DNA of 64,000 bases, taken from the NCBI GenBank assembly GCA_002205965.3, contig NADL03000458.1, positions 372,001-436,000 of the forward strand, written 5' to 3'. Shown here piece after piece: positions 11,989 through 24,954 of this stretch. How positions within the stretch are numbered: position 1 is the stretch's first letter; every line of letters starts with the position of its first letter. The translations under genes and the position numbers were made by a program. This stretch comes from Kappaphycus alvarezii (taxonomy: Eukaryota > Rhodophyta > Florideophyceae > Gigartinales > Solieriaceae). A model generated the notes under the pieces. It searched no databases. It was not told the origin of the DNA and saw nothing but the letters and a program-made list of their open reading frames with translations.

Positions 11989-12225
11989 ATGAAGCTGCCG
12001 AAGATCAAGCTCCCGGTCCTCATCACCACCCGCGACAATGGCAAGAAGGAGTTCATCGGTCTTACACCTTCCGAGTGGGTCCTCTCTACAGGCGCCCTGT
12101 GCTCCATGTACGCCGTCCTCGCCGGCTTCTTCACCGCCCTCCTGCTCATAGCTCAGAAGATCAGAAATGACGGTAACATTCTCACCTTGCCGGGTACGGA
12201 TGAGGCATTGAAGGTCGACGAATAG
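11989..12225 (+). CDS. small single-pass membrane protein, resembles the N-terminus of Na,K-ATPase beta subunits
   Basis: A 78-residue protein: a basic N-terminal tail (KLPKIKLP), a KKEFIGLT..EW stretch (residues 19-30), one hydrophobic helix (about 33-56) and a short acidic C-terminal tail. The order KKEF-G-T, W, aromatic-rich helix with AGFF resembles the cytoplasmic tail and single membrane span of Na,K/H,K-ATPase beta subunits (family pattern KKEFLGRT...W...FYGCLAGIF), but the large outside domain is absent. The ATG at 11989 has a good context (caacaATGa) after a C/T-rich leader; the gene is convergent with kinesin-5. That it is a real gene is likely; the beta-subunit link is an inference from motif order only. 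A downstream spliced exon was not found. Confidence 0.6.
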   Translation: MKLPKIKLPVLITTRDNGKKEFIGLTPSEWVLSTGALCSMYAVLAGFFTALLLIAQKIRNDGNILTLPGTDEALKVDE

Positions 12226-12934
12226 ATTCGTTACTGCTTGTACAGCATGGGTCCTACTCTTCCTTACATTGCTAGGTAAGGATGTCGGTTGGCTTGGCAA
12301 CGTCTTGGGGAGTCGAGGTCGACGGAGCTAGAGTCGTAGAGTAAATGTCTGTCTTTATTTTCGAGTAAAACGTTAAAGGTGCCTGCGTGCCAGTGATTTT
12401 GTCGACGTCTTTATGCGTACTGCGGATGGTGGGAAGAGTGGGAACACCGCTCGTGCTAGGTAAAGATCCGACAGGTTTTGGGGAACGCCTGTTACAAGAA
12501 TCATGAAATCTTCGTGCGGCCTTTAACCGCTAGTCGGCAAGTGAAACTGTGCAATTATAACCAACACAAACCGGGCGACCATGTTCATTTCGCTGCTGCC
12601 TATGTTGCTGTGGCCTGTCCATCTTTCTGGGTTGTGCCATGTGTTGACATGACATGCTACAGGCGCTATTGCTCTTCGAAGCACATAGGTTTTCGCGGCC
12701 CATAATGTCGATGACTATCTGGCACTATCCGTTGACAAAAAACCCAACCATACTCGGCCGTACACCAGAAGCCCAAGAAGGACTTTCCCCCTCGTCATCT
12801 CAGGCTAATCTCCCCCGATGCGAAAACTGCTCTGAAGAGGACTGCGCCGATCTATTCGAGCCATGCAAACCACACAAATCAAACAGTTTCAACAAAACAG
12901 TGACACGGGAAAACGCAACACACTGTGCCCATCT
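12226..12934. other. intergenic, 3' regions of two convergent genes
   Basis: Lies between the ends of the small membrane-protein gene and kinesin-5. No coding signal; a plus-strand frame entering the kinesin 3' end (12654-13052) is its antisense shadow. It should hold both 3' UTRs. Confidence 0.5.
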
Positions 12935-15900
12935 TTACATTCCTAACCCACGTCTGCTGCCTTTTGGAACAGGGATACCGCTCGGCCTCGCGGACGACGA
13001 CCTCACCAACCGTCCCATCACCATAGTTGGCTTTGCCTTTGGCTTTGGATAAAGTCTTGACTCTCCCCCAACTCCTCGCCGTCTCAGCCTCCGCCGATTC
13101 GTAGCGTCAACCAAAACTCCACCTCTCCCTCCCTCACTACTTTCGCCCTCGCTCTTGTTTCCAACAGTTGCCATGCGTTCCATACTGTCAACAGACCTTG
13201 AGCTTTTCATCTCCGGGCTACTATCGACACTCCCCTCCTTCACAACCTCACCCAATTCCCCGCCAACTCCTGCAACGCTCTTCTTCTCGACAACTTCCTC
13301 CCCACCGCTACTCAAACTGCTCATTGGGGACTCGCTCCCCACACTCCCCTCCATTTTCACACTAGTAACCGTACTGTGATTTGCCGCCGACTCAAGTCCT
13401 TCGCCCTCTACCCCTCCGTGCCCAAACTCCTCCATTTCCACATCACCATCTCCCCTTTCTCTTCTCCTTTCTCGTATCAAAACCGCGTGCCCCCTTGTCT
13501 TGGCCAGCTGTTTCCTTTCGCCCACCTTTCTCATGGCAATACTCCTCTCCTTGTCAACAGTTAGTTCGAACATTCGCAATGGTCTATCAACTGTGGAATT
13601 CAGATTTTCTGTCAGGTGGCCGACAAACCTGGTGACCCCTTCCTCACCTTCCCTCATCTTAATCTGCAAATCCTTAGCAGTTACATTGGTCGAATTTCGC
13701 ACTTGACCTGCAACATCTTCAATCCTGCCTAGCTCTGCTTGCAGCTCAGACCCTCGTTTTGAAGATTGTGATATTCGTAGCCTATCTGCTTCTTCCTTGA
13801 ACTGGCAGTGCGATACTTTTGCCGCTTTTGTAAGGTCTGTCACCTCGGAATGCCAATTCCTCGTGGACTGACTTGCGTTGCAAAGTGCCAACTGTATCCC
13901 CACAACATGAGTCGCCGTATCCTGCGACAGAGCCTCAATTGTTTCTCCTGTCGTGGCTGCACGTTTTGAAAGATCCTCAAACGTCGATGCGGATTCTTGT
14001 GCCAGAGTATCAAATTTGTTCTCAAGCTGGCGAGATGATTCCATGATGCTTCCTTCCAATGCTGCAGAGGTCTGCAACAGCTCTTGAAGCTCTGTGTCAG
14101 TCGCTTCTTGCGAATTCTCGATGCAAGTCTCGTTATCTGCTGAAAACGATTGCAGAGCCGTCGTAACCTGTTCAATTACTCGAGCCTGGGTGTCTCTCAG
14201 AATCTTCCGTTGCTTTTCAAATTGACGATGATGCGACGTCTTGAGCTTCTCACAGAGTGACGCTTGTTTCCTGACGTGAGCACCTACATCTGCCCGTACC
14301 TCTTCGCACCAATGGTTCACTTGAGCCGTGAAGCCCTGTTGACGTTCTTCTAGTGCCACGTTTTGTTCCGAGATAAATTCCTTCATGTCAGAGAAAGCCT
14401 CCTGTGTACTCTCGACACAATCGGCAACCATTTTGCTCAACTCAGTGACAGTCTGTTCCGCTGTGATTACCGCCGCTTTCTGAGTTTCAGTTTTCGAGAA
14501 AATGCGTCCAGGTCCTTCTGGGTGTCAGAATGATAGTCCTTCATAAGCTTTGCGTTTCTTTCACTATACTCGGCATCCTGCATTGAAAACTGCTCCAAGT
14601 ACTTTCCCAATCTGGTTGCAATGGATGAGAACCCTCATCGACCCTTGTGGCTAATCTGTCAACCTCAGCTTCTGACAGCTTCAAGAGAGCCTCTTGGTCC
14701 TGCTTGTGCGCCTGAGCAGATTTGTAAAAGGCTAGAATATTTCGGCTTACATTATCCTGAAGTTCGGCGAGGTTGCGGATGTTTTCCTTTTCCATTTCCG
14801 ACTTTGACTCAACACGCTTGTGCAAAAGATGGATATCTGATACACACGTTTCAATTGTATCTTGAAGGTCATCTCCTTGCTGATGGAGGGCAGCTTCCGT
14901 CGCTACATGGTTTCGGACAAGATGCGCATTCTCCTCCTTTTGCTGCTGATTTCTGCAAGTACTTTCTCTGTACGGGACAAAGTCTGCTGCGTTCCCTTCA
15001 GTGTATCCGTCACACACTTCAGCTCTCGTTGCTCACGGTCGAGGGCATCTTGAGTGCTTTCGAGTTTCTCTCGGAGAGTGGCCGTCCTTTTCTCAAAATC
15101 TTCGTTTCTTAACTCGAGTTGCGAAATGGTATCTTTCTGTTGGCTTGCAATACTTTGCAGTTTCTGATATTCTTCAGGCGGAAGATAAACCCCGTTCTTG
15201 GATCGGTTCGCATCTAGCTCTTTTTTTAGCTTTAGAATCTCCTCTGTGTATTCCTTGAGAAGAACATGTTTTGCAATCATCTGGTTCACAGTTGGTCTGT
15301 TCTTAATGCTCTTTGCCCTGTAAGCATAGTCGAGAGTGGAGGCAGTCTCCTCAAGACTGTGAGATCCTGGAGTGACTGTAGCAATGATGCAAGTCTTATT
15401 CCGACCCCCAAACTCTCTTGCAACAATCGAGTCAGCTTGGAGTCTCGATAGGGAATGTGCGGATGGCGATCGACCAAAGCCGTTATTACCCTGCCCAACG
15501 TCAACAGACTCTGATTGATGTTTCCAGCCTCTCGTGCGCGTCCCTTAATAGCTCCGCTTCTCCCTACATTCTCTGATCCTGCCAGGTCGACGAGATTTAA
15601 CTTGCCCACCTTGAGCAAATCTGCACCCTCTGGGGTAGACTCCTTAATGTGAATTGTAATGGAAAAGACCGAATGCGAACGGGACGAATATTTGTTCATC
15701 AATGTCTCTGCAGTGCGGCGCTTGAGGGCTGATTTGTCCAGAACAGCAAAGATCTCCTCCTCGTTTGTCACCACGATATCTTCCAAGCCTTGAACAAAGG
15801 TTCCTTTGGCTGGATCCTCATACATTCGCAGGGAATCTCCGCCATCGTCATCAGGGCTTAGCAAATCTGTCAATTGCTCATTGTACAGTTCCAAGTGACT

Positions 15901-16420
15901 CACTCTTACAGAGTGCTCATCGTAATGCTCCTCAAATGATCGAAAACCTGTTTCACGGCCCTTGGAATAATGCCTGCATTCTCCGCAATTCGCCTCTCCT
16001 CAATTGCGACCATCCCTGAGTCCCTACGCCCCTCCATAGTATGAGTTTTCCCCGTCCCTGTTTGTCCATATGCAAACACAGTACAGTTGTAACCTTGCAA
16101 AACTTCATCGACAATAGGTTCAACGACTCCTCTGTACACATCTTGCTGGGTAGCGTCAGGACCAAAGACATGGTCATAGGTATAGGTCTTTTTCGGACTC
16201 GGAGCTGCAGAGGAGGGGCCTTTGCGTTGGGAGGCGGGGGCGACACAGACGACTTCGCGACGATCTTGGCCACATACGAGAACGGTACGTTCGCCGGAGG
16301 ACTTTTCGCGATGGTTGAGAGGACGGCATCGAACTGCGACTTGAACATTGACAGAGCGTGGGGGGGTGCACCGCGTTGGGTGGGGCGAACGTAGCCCCCG
16401 GGGGAAAGGGCGGATGACAT
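12935..16420 (-). CDS. kinesin-5 (BimC/Eg5) spindle motor, frame interrupted at homopolymers
   Basis: Plus-end-directed, normally tetrameric motor that slides spindle microtubules. The N-terminal motor domain has [11 protein letters not shown], the P-loop GQTGTGKT (about 16041-16064), [11 protein letters not shown] (switch I), DLAGSE (switch II) and [11 protein letters not shown] neck and coiled-coil stalk follow (from about 15290) and a long Ser/Glu-rich tail to 12935. About 1,160 residues in total, close to kinesin-5 length; [14 protein letters not shown] and the [12 protein letters not shown] neck favour kinesin-5 over other families. Six frame changes, each explained by one missing base in a run (16360-16366, 15934-15936, 15405-15409, 14938-14941, 14629-14634, 14499-14502), with no other stop, so the true gene is probably intact. 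I prefer the ATG at 16420; one at 16502 in another frame gives a poorer N-terminus. No introns are visible. Confidence 0.88.
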
Positions 16421-16820
16421 GTAGGACAGGAAGGATGAAGAAAGGAATGAGCGGATTGGTTGAAGGAGGGAGGCTCAAGAATTTGGAGAGAGGTTGGAGC
16501 AAGGGCGCACGAACGGGGGGGGGTAAGATTGTTGTTTGCTAGTGAAGGATGTAGATGTTTGAGATGACGGAAGAGAGGAATTGTGTGGGCATGGCGTAGG
16601 GGATGTGTCAGTTGGAGTTGGCAGAATGCAGACGAGGAGTATTATCTAAGAAACAGTCTTGTGTCTTTGCCATACAGGTGTGGAGACAACTTTGAATGCG
16701 CTTTTTGATTATTGGCGCCATTTTCAAACTTTTGAATATTTGACTAATTCCCGGCAGCAAGACCTCTTCAGTTAGGGTTTCTGAATTTTTTGTGGCATCG
16801 GCGTTACAGAATATGCATAT

Positions 16821-16859
16821 CATTGGTGTATACTGTACTGCCGCAGTACAGAACCAATG
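16821..16859. repeat. GTAC-type inverted repeat upstream of kinesin-5
   Basis: CATTGGT...CTGTACTG-CCG-CAGTACAG-A-ACCAATG, a two-part hairpin about 400 bp upstream of the kinesin start. It contains the same CTGTAC core found near other host genes. Confidence 0.55.
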
Positions 16860-18295
16860 ATACTCCGAATGGTGACCAAAAGTGGGCCAGTTGGAGGGCG
16901 GATTTTTGTCAAAAGGCGCATGTTGTTGTAACGGTAAAAATCCAGGGCGTCTGTTTTCACTCTCCCCTCGGCATAAAAAATAATCATGTCCAACTGCGCT
17001 TTCATACTGCATCTCTCTGCATTCATCACCTCTGCCAACATAATGACATCTGTACAGTCCGTTGCATGCCAACTGCAACTTCCAGGATTCATGTCAACAT
17101 CAACCTGAGGAAAGTCCATGTATTGACAAAGAGCCACTCGTAAAATCCTGTACACTAACCAAGACTTGCGCAGAGCAATTCATCTCTATCATCCATCAAT
17201 CACAAATTATGATACAGAAGATTGACGTTACACTTTGACTTTTGATCCCAATGTTACCCTGCTTCACGTATTGCAGCATATTGCACATCGCCCTCCATGC
17301 TCGCATGACCCTCGTCTCGCGGCGACAATATTCTTCACAGGCCGTAATCCCCCGACCATGGTATTGCAGTGCGACCATTCCCCTGTCAGTGACATAAAAG
17401 AAAACCACTTTACATTGTTTAAAAGAGCGAGGAAATTAAAGGTTCACTTTCTCGTCGAGGGGCTTCTGCCTCTCTCAATACCCTCTACATCTCCCGCTGC
17501 AGCCGCTGGTCGAACTCAAGATTATCCCATGAATGCCCTACAATCGGGAACCATAAGGAAGTAATCTTACAGCAGTTTAGTTCTTGAATTTATTGATTTT
17601 GCATAAAGTAAGTTTTAGACTCTACAGGTTGCAAAGCTCCATTCATCCAGGTAAAAGCACCGCTCAAGACTCTAAAGCTATGAGCTGGTCGACATATCGT
17701 ATGAATCATGCGATATGATGTACATGCCGATGGCGCTCAGCAGCTAGTACGTTCCCCGACAAATTGCTTGGCAAAAGTGTGATGGTTCAGCTCCACGTGC
17801 AGTCCAATCCTCGAGGATGTGGCTTGTGGCCCAACCGAGTCGAATGAGTCGAAAGCAATGGGCTGAAAACCTGGATGACTCATCGATGATATTCACCAGT
17901 CGTCGGGCAATCTTGCGCTCGACGTCTCAGAAAATGCCCGTCAGCGATTTATGAGCTGTACCTCTTGGAATCTGAGTGGCCTCTGTGCGATTTAGCGCCT
18001 GTAAGGGCGAAAAGTTCGCGCTGCTGCAGCCCCCAAAGTAGCTGGAACTGCCTTTGGGGAGCCTCGTATAATAGTACTGCCCGAGGTACGGTATAACACA
18101 GAGAGATACCCCTTTAGGCAGGCTAAATCTCAGATTACTAAGCCTCCACACTAAACTATGACAAAAAGCCTCGAATTCGGACTGGCGGAACCGTAGGGTT
18201 TGCTCTCTTTTGCAATGCGAATGACTACAAAGATATCCAATTTGGACCGGGACATTCTTTACTCAGTAGATACTGAATGCATTAAACTTCTTCGC
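16860..18295. other. intergenic, nothing recognised
   Basis: Short unrelated frames on both strands, no RNA gene or TE remnant that I can name. It separates kinesin-5 from the LINE copy B. Confidence 0.45.
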
Positions 18296-21124
18296 TTATT
18301 CATAGCGTTCTGTACCGTACTGTATTCCGTCAGCTCCTCCGACGAAATAGGTGCGGGAATTTGATTTGAAGGAAGAAACAATGCTTATATCGCGTGCCAA
18401 GGGGCGGGAGGACGCTGTCGGTGGGTGGGGCCGTTGGCTGCAGCAGGATGCCTGCAGGTCGTACTTTAACGCCGGGGAGGAGAAAGGGGCCTCGAACTTG
18501 TACTCGCACCCGTTAGCTCGGAGGACGTTGAAGGAACGGGCGTTGCGGACCGAATTATGTCGGTAGAGTCGGCCGAAAACAGAAGGGCAGGACCAGCTGC
18601 ATAGTCGCCGCATACATCCATCTTCTGACACCAGTGATGGCGAGTAAGCGGCAGATGGTGCGGGTAAACTGGAAGCCCAAGGTGCACCTGCAGCATTACA
18701 GTCCCGTGAGTGGCGGGTATACGGGTAGCGTTTGTGGGATGGGCAGTAAGGATAGATGCAGCCGGGCTTTGTGGAAAGGCGAGACCAAAGATGCAGAGGC
18801 GAACGTTTGCGTTGCTGTAGTGAGAAGGGTTGGGGGTGGCATTCCAAGCGCCATCCTTCCAATGGTCCCGTGCCGCGGCGTCCTGCTGTACCCTGTTCAA
18901 GATGATGTAGGTATTAAAGGGTGAAACAGCAAAAAAACTGGTGAATAGGGGCTGCGGTCTGGAGAGGAAGGATGGCCAGGGACAGTGACCAGGAGGAAGC
19001 TGATGAGGGGCTCAGCAAGGGCAAGCAAAGAAAAGTGATCGGCAGGGTATAGGCGTCCAAGCAGTCATGAGATGTGAGGCGCGGGGTATTACGCAATGCG
19101 ACCACGGGCGCAGGCCGCGTCGGTGACACTGGCGGCTACGGTGGGAGGAAGGGAGGGGTGAATTACGGGGAAACACTGACCGCCCCAACGGACTAGGAGG
19201 CAAGCGTGATCCCATGCTTGATCCGTGAGAGTGACACTATGAAGGGGCTGGTACGATGTCCTTTGGAGGTTGTCGAATTGAGGCGCAGCGAGATGAGAGT
19301 GTCAGAGTGTTCTTGGTCTGAGAGGCGTGGGTCATGAGGCAGGCGGAGGCGCACAGTCGGCGCATGTGAAAGCGTGCGCGAGGGTCACGGATACCGTGCA
19401 GCGGGAGGAGGGTTGCCTCGACAAGCCTCGATATTGGATTGGAGGAAGGCGGCAAAGAAATGCTGATCACCGAACGGAGCTCCAAGAAGTTGGAAGCCGT
19501 GGTCGGTGTATTCGTCAAGGGGTGTTTCTCGAAAGAAGGAAGAGCGAGCTTGGGACGAAGTAGAAGGCCAGTAAATACCATTTAACCACGGAGGGGGAAC
19601 GCCGATCATTTCTCTCAAACACTGAATCATTTAAAGTTTCTTCTCCAGAGGAGGTAACGTGCTAATAATTCATGTAACTACAGCCAGAAAAACACTAAAT
19701 CGATCCGTGCAACCGAAGGGCGAGAAACGCGCATTTGATCTTTGAAACCACATAGGGGGAAACGGCCAATGAAGGGAAAGAGGTGACCTTTTATTCAAGT
19801 TCAAATGAAGGGGGAAGAGGTGAACTTTTATTCAAGTTCAGTATAATCCTCTAGCGTTTGATCAAATAAGTTGGCCTTGTAAGCACAGATACATAGTTGG
19901 TATCGGCTGGAATCAATGGCCACCACCTCTGATTTATAGGTCAATCTGTGAGCGAACAGATGGCCTATTGTGCCATGATCGAGGCTGGTATGCGCTGCCA
20001 TCTGCAGTTCATCAACCTTGAGGCCGGGAGGGTGGTTGATGCTGCAGGGCATGAGCCGGGAGATGTGCTGAACTCGGCACGCGAGATGCTGCGTGTCAAG
20101 CAGGTCCTAGGCATTCTAGCAGCTGCGAACGAGGACAGAGGTTCGGGTATGTAATCTCCGCAGTCAATGGGCGTCGAGCAGCAAAATGCCAGGCTCAATG
20201 ACGAAAGAGGCAGGTAAAATTGCAGTCAGGGTTTGGAGTTCCGACGGGCACATATTAGCCCGGACGGGACGGGACTTGGAAGCGTTGATCGCGAATCTTA
20301 GTTTTGGATAGAAGATTGGGATGACACCTTGGCCACTTCCAGAATTCGGCTGATGAGCGTGCCATCGTTCGCATACCAGCGGTTTAGCTACAAGACGTAG
20401 TCGGCGGAGGCCCGATGGACAAGGGGTTCGAGGACAAGGGGAAAAGGGGGCATATTCACGAGATCCGACCAGTGCGAGCCCTCCTGGCTGGGGAGACAGT
20501 GGCGAGGAGTAGAAGACAAGAAAAGGGGGCCGGGGTACTACCGCAGATCATGTTAATGAATTGAAAAAAGGATGGCGTATGGACAGAGAGGGCATGTAGC
20601 ATCTGCTGTTGTGAGGAAGCCTTAAGATCATTTTTCGTGTCAGCAGAAAGCATGACGTACTCCGGGTTTCTACTGTGGTGGCGCGTAACCATGCTCGCAT
20701 CATGAACGTTGGCGTTTAGGGCGGATGGGATACCATTCATGAGCTGGGCGGCCCCAGGAAGTCGCTGCAGTGTGAGAGGCTTGCAGTGAGCAACACCTTG
20801 GTGGCTAGACGTTGGAAACTGACCAACAGCTGTCGGCCGAACCTTGAGCAGGCAAGGTTGAAGAGGCAGAGGCATGGTGGAGGCAAAAAGAAGGATCGTG
20901 GGTGCGGTGAGATTGCGACCAGCCAGGCGATGGAAGAAGTGGGTGAGGGCCGAGAAACCAGTGATATCTGCGTCGGGATATATCGCATTGGTGGCCAGTA
21001 ATCGCAAGAGGTGTGGCAATGGGCGATCGAGGCCAGGGGCGGACGTAGGGTCGATCGAGCGGACATCAAGTAGGATAACACCATCGGTGATGTCGCGGGG
21101 CGGGAGGAGGTCGATGTCGGGCAA
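18296..21124 (-). pseudogene. LINE-like reverse transcriptase, decayed copy B
   Basis: Reading right to left: RT palm region (21124-20456) with VRPTAVG near 20810 and the partner of NAFNSV as DTKNDLKASS; a GFQLLGAPFGD block near 19500 and an LRD(P)R...LR.C-like block near 19340, both typical of this RT family between palm and C-terminus; then CxxxDVCGDYA and RHNSVRN near 18530-18680, the H/GDH and RHN-VRD motifs of its C-terminal domain. Many frame changes and stops make it dead. The order matches copy A at 7690-9250, so both come from one family. The C-terminal RHN domain may be the endonuclease; that is inference. Confidence 0.65.
19768..19840. repeat. two-copy tandem repeat, 36-37 bp
   Basis: AATGAAGGG...TTCAAGTTCA occurs twice back to back (19768-19803 and 19804-19840) with few differences, inside the decayed LINE copy. 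Confidence 0.8.
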
Positions 21125-22173
21125 TGGGCAGCTTGAAAGTGCGGCTAAGAATGGATCGATTGTAACGTGGTCTAGATAGCTCGACGGTTGGGACCTGCTA
21201 CAGCGAATGCAGAATGAACGAGCATGGCTCGAGAAAATCAGGCGTCCGCAGCGAGACGCACTGCACGAGCCACAGGTTCATTGGGGGCTCTGGCCGCGTG
21301 GGGCCGAGCAGGCTCTGGAGTTTCTCTATGCTCCAGATAAAGTGGGCAGTGAGGGCCTATACCACAGCTTAGCCCATTGGAAATCGGTGAAGACATGTCA
21401 AATGCGCTCACAGAGAGCCGTTTCTTAGTCCTCCGGGAGTTGCACCCTTTCTCTCTGAGAGGTGCTCTCCGGATAACACCCGTCGGGCCGGAGAACTGCG
21501 GTCAGGAACATTTGTAAGCGGAGGAAAGCGATTTGGTCCGTCCAAGGATCTGTAAACCTTCACCATGGCTAGTACACACATCCTCCCTCTTACCCATCTT
21601 TGTGGCACCTCGTCTCCAGCATTCCGGCATTCACTGCACAAAATATTTATCGACTCCAATTCGCTCATCATTTGTTATTGCTAAAACATTCGTGCGTCCT
21701 TGACACTACTCTGCCGAGATTCTTATCCGCTATCTTTGAGGATTTCGTTGAACCAGTGGGGTCATCTTGACCTGGCCTCGCCTTTTCACCGCAGTGAGAA
21801 GGCCTGCCATTAAACCATTGCGTTGTCCACTTCGAAAGCCCTGAACAATTCAAAAGATGTCCAGCTCTATGAATGCGCTCTGTGGTTACTGCATTCCTCT
21901 CTCGTGTTGGGCTAACATGTAGCCCTAGTCATGATCCGGCGTAAAACAAAAAATTCCTCCAATCAATCTGTGCATGAGAGACCAAACAAAAATCCGACAA
22001 TCAGTCCGCACCGACCCCATCCATCTCACTAGCATCACCTTTTGCGAATGTTTGAGTGATTCCCGACCATAGCTAAACTTCACCATTCACCAAACTAGCC
22101 CTTCTCTTCGTTTTCTCCCCGACTTCATACCCCTCTTTTGATCCATCTTTCTCCACCCCACCCGTCAACTTTT
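21125..22173. other. intergenic, nothing recognised
   Basis: No gene, RNA or TE domain recognised between the 5' end of LINE copy B and the 3' end of PLAA. Its right part should contain the PLAA 3' UTR. Confidence 0.45.
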
Positions 22174-24599
22174 TCAAGTAGCGATAATCGTCGCAATGTC
22201 CATTGCGACTTGTTGCACTCTCGCTGATTTCGGAGCAACCTTTGCCGCAGCTCCCGCAGCTCCCAGTTCCATTCCCATCTTCCCAAACTCTTCTCCCCCG
22301 CACATCAACGTTCCCATCGCCAACATTATCCGGTACACTACTTCCTCATCCTGCTCACCACCCTCCAGCACATTTACGACCTTCTCCATAACCTTACTCC
22401 GTTCTTCGACAGGTGCCTTCCCTTCATAAAGGCTAACTGCATAGTTAATAACCAGTGAGGCAAAGGTTTCCCTAGCGCGTCGGTTTCCGCTGCTCGCTGC
22501 ACCAGCACATGCGCTCAGAATACGTTCTACTTCTCTCTGCGCTATGGTGCCCGACACTCGATTCCCAAACATGTTGCACAAAAACCGGCATCCCATGATA
22601 TGCACCGAAGCCGCTGCATCTGGATTCTCTAAATGCCTCAACACGTCCTCTAACACAGCCCCGTTCTCTTTTCCAAAAAAGTAAGCACACCCCGACGGGA
22701 TAGACAAAACTAGCCGCCCAATATCTAGAACCGGAAAGGCATGACTAGTCGGCCATTTCAAAAGCTTGCCCACCACTTGACACTCGGCATCGTCCAACAG
22801 GACTACCGCATCTCCACGCGTGCCCAACTTGGGGATTAACGAACCTCCAAATATTTGCGCCTCCTGCACGTTCAGCGCCAAGGCAGAGTCAGCACGCGCA
22901 AACTCCGTATTAAACTCACTCAGTTTGCTCTGAATTTTAGGCAGCTGGTCGCTGCTTTTGTACAAAACAACACCGTTCTTGTGTGGAATGAGCTTCCGTG
23001 GTGGTGGTAGTTTGTTGGGAGGGGCAGCAGACCCTCCAGGGACATAACGAGAAGCCCCCGTCAACGGATCTCCACCAGTCGCACCTGGACGGTCAACATT
23101 TCCGGGGATATAGCGAGACCCTCCCGCTAAAGGATCACCACCCGATCCACCACCTCGCGATCCCCCTCCCGGAACGTAGCGTGACCCTCCCGTCAGAGGG
23201 TCACACGGAGCGTTGTTTTGCGATTCGAGGGCATCCTTTGGTACTTGCTGCTCAATAAACTGGGCAATTTGGTCCAGAAACTCCTGACTGAGCTCATTGT
23301 CATCGATAAACCTCTGAGCAGCCAGATATGGGTTTTCGCCGCGATTGAATCCCAACTTTTCCTTCCGACCACCCTCTCCAACTTCTACCTCAAAAACAAA
23401 GTCATAAGTTTTTCCATTGATACTTCCGCCGCCCGTGCCAATGCCTCCAGAGGGATTATCGACAACCTCCCCCACTTTAGACCAACGCGCCTCAGCAGCG
23501 GACCAGATGTAAACTTCCGCCTTGCCACCCGCAGTCCTGACAATCTTATTCTCGCCATCCTTCTTTCCAGGTACAGCCAGTGCAGACTCGGCATCTGCCA
23601 ACTTATTAACGTCCACGCCTCCAATAACCTTGGTGTTGACCTGGCGTTCCGCTACAGCCTTCTCGAATGCGGCTATCACATCTGGCTCTGCTATCTCATC
23701 TGGGTCCTTTGTAAAGACTCTTGCAACACCATCGCTACATGCAGTTACCAGATCACCTCCTGGACATATGCATGCGCTCCATACCGTACCTGGATGCATT
23801 ATGGTTTGCACGCAAGCCATTCGCGTACCAGTCTTAAAGTCCATTTCCACGACTCTCACGGCATTGTCTTCGCCGCCTGAAACCAAGGTCCACGTGCCAG
23901 TATCGAGTTGAGCAGAGTCAAGGGAGTAAATGTAACTACCATCATGCAAATCCTCAAGCTTTTTGGCCGCCACAAATCCCGTGCCGCTGTCCTCCCACTG
24001 CACCATGGTACTGTCATTGGCGACAGTGACAAAGCCGCCTTTGATACCGACTACGACCGCCCGGATGACATCGGTATGCACTCCCGGCAGTACTGCAGAT
24101 TTGGTATGAGTGTGATCCATACTCTAACGGCTTTATCAGCCCCAGCTGTGACGATTCTGCCATCGGGGAAGGAGGCAACACCCCAGACGGCACCATCATG
24201 GCCCTTCAAGACGGCTTCACAAACTGTTGTTTGGACATTCCAGACTCTGACTGTACCGTCCCAACTTGCGGATACAATCCTCCCCTCTGTCGTATTAGCC
24301 ACAGCACAGACCGAAGCCTGGTGACCATTCAAAACGTTGAGACATTGGCCCGTGTTGGTATCCCAGATGCGAAGAGTCTTATCGGCGGAGGCAGACACGA
24401 GAATAGAAGGAGTGTGGAAGATGAGATCATTGACAAAGTGGTGATGATCGCGTAAGACGTGAACGGGTTCGATGGAGTTGATATCCCAAATAATGATGGT
24501 GTTGTCACGACTGGAGGTGGCGATGACGCCGTTGGGGGAGGCGGCGACGCCACGAACATCTGCTGAATGGGCGCGGAGTTCCGCACGAAGTTTGTACAT
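22174..24599 (-). CDS. PLAA: PLAA/Doa1/Ufd3: WD40-PFU-PUL ubiquitin and Cdc48/p97 cofactor
   Basis: Ubiquitin-binding cofactor of the Cdc48/p97 ATPase (known as PLAA in animals, Doa1/Ufd3 in yeast), acting in cytosol and nucleus on ubiquitin turnover. About 810 residues: an N-terminal WD40 propeller (RDNTIIIWD, DKTLRIWD, DGTVRVWN, DKAVRVW), a PFU domain at about 397-456 (GKTYDFVFEVEVG...ENPYLAAQRFI), three DPL(T/A)G(G/A)SRY(V/I)PG repeats at about 468-525, and a C-terminal PUL armadillo domain to the stop. The start at 24599 (MYKLRAELRAHS) is the first in-frame ATG at the natural propeller start. One frameshift at a CC pair (24117-24118, plus strand) interrupts the fourth WD repeat; everything else is open. 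No introns. A Copia LTR begins about 350 bp upstream. Confidence 0.93.
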
Positions 24600-24752
24600 G
24601 GTGATGAGTAGGAATTGAAGGATTTGGGTTGAGGTTGGAGGAAAAGTGGGGGATCCTATCTTAGCGTCTTTCTGAAGATCCTCCGAATGGCAATACCACG
24701 TATACGTGAGATGGCGCTGGAAGGGAATGAAGGAATCACAACAGTTGCATTG

Positions 24753-24779
24753 AACTGTACAGTACTGTACAGTACAGTT
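24753..24779. promoter_or_regulatory. GTAC palindrome array upstream of PLAA
   Basis: Starts AACTGTAC and ends GTACAGTT with overlapping ACTGTACAGT and ACAGTACTGT palindromes between. It sits about 155 bp upstream of the PLAA ATG, in a position suited to a regulatory site. No known factor is assigned. Confidence 0.45.
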
Positions 24780-24954
24780 GCACACAGATGTTGGCATTCT
24801 CTTGACGGCTCAGTTGTTATTGGAAATATGCAGTTACAGGGGCGCACGAATTATTTTCATGGAGAACGGTGATCGATTTCTCATACGACTTCCACGATTC
24901 TGCTGCGCTATGGTGCTTTCACTGGCGGCGGAAATTACTGTAAAGTATACTACA

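Noticed and set aside
12654..13052. 132-codon plus-strand frame
   Set aside because: Partly antisense to the kinesin-5 3' end and without domain; a shadow.
23218..23880. 220-codon plus-strand frame inside PLAA
   Set aside because: Exactly antisense to WD40/PFU coding sequence; no independent similarity.
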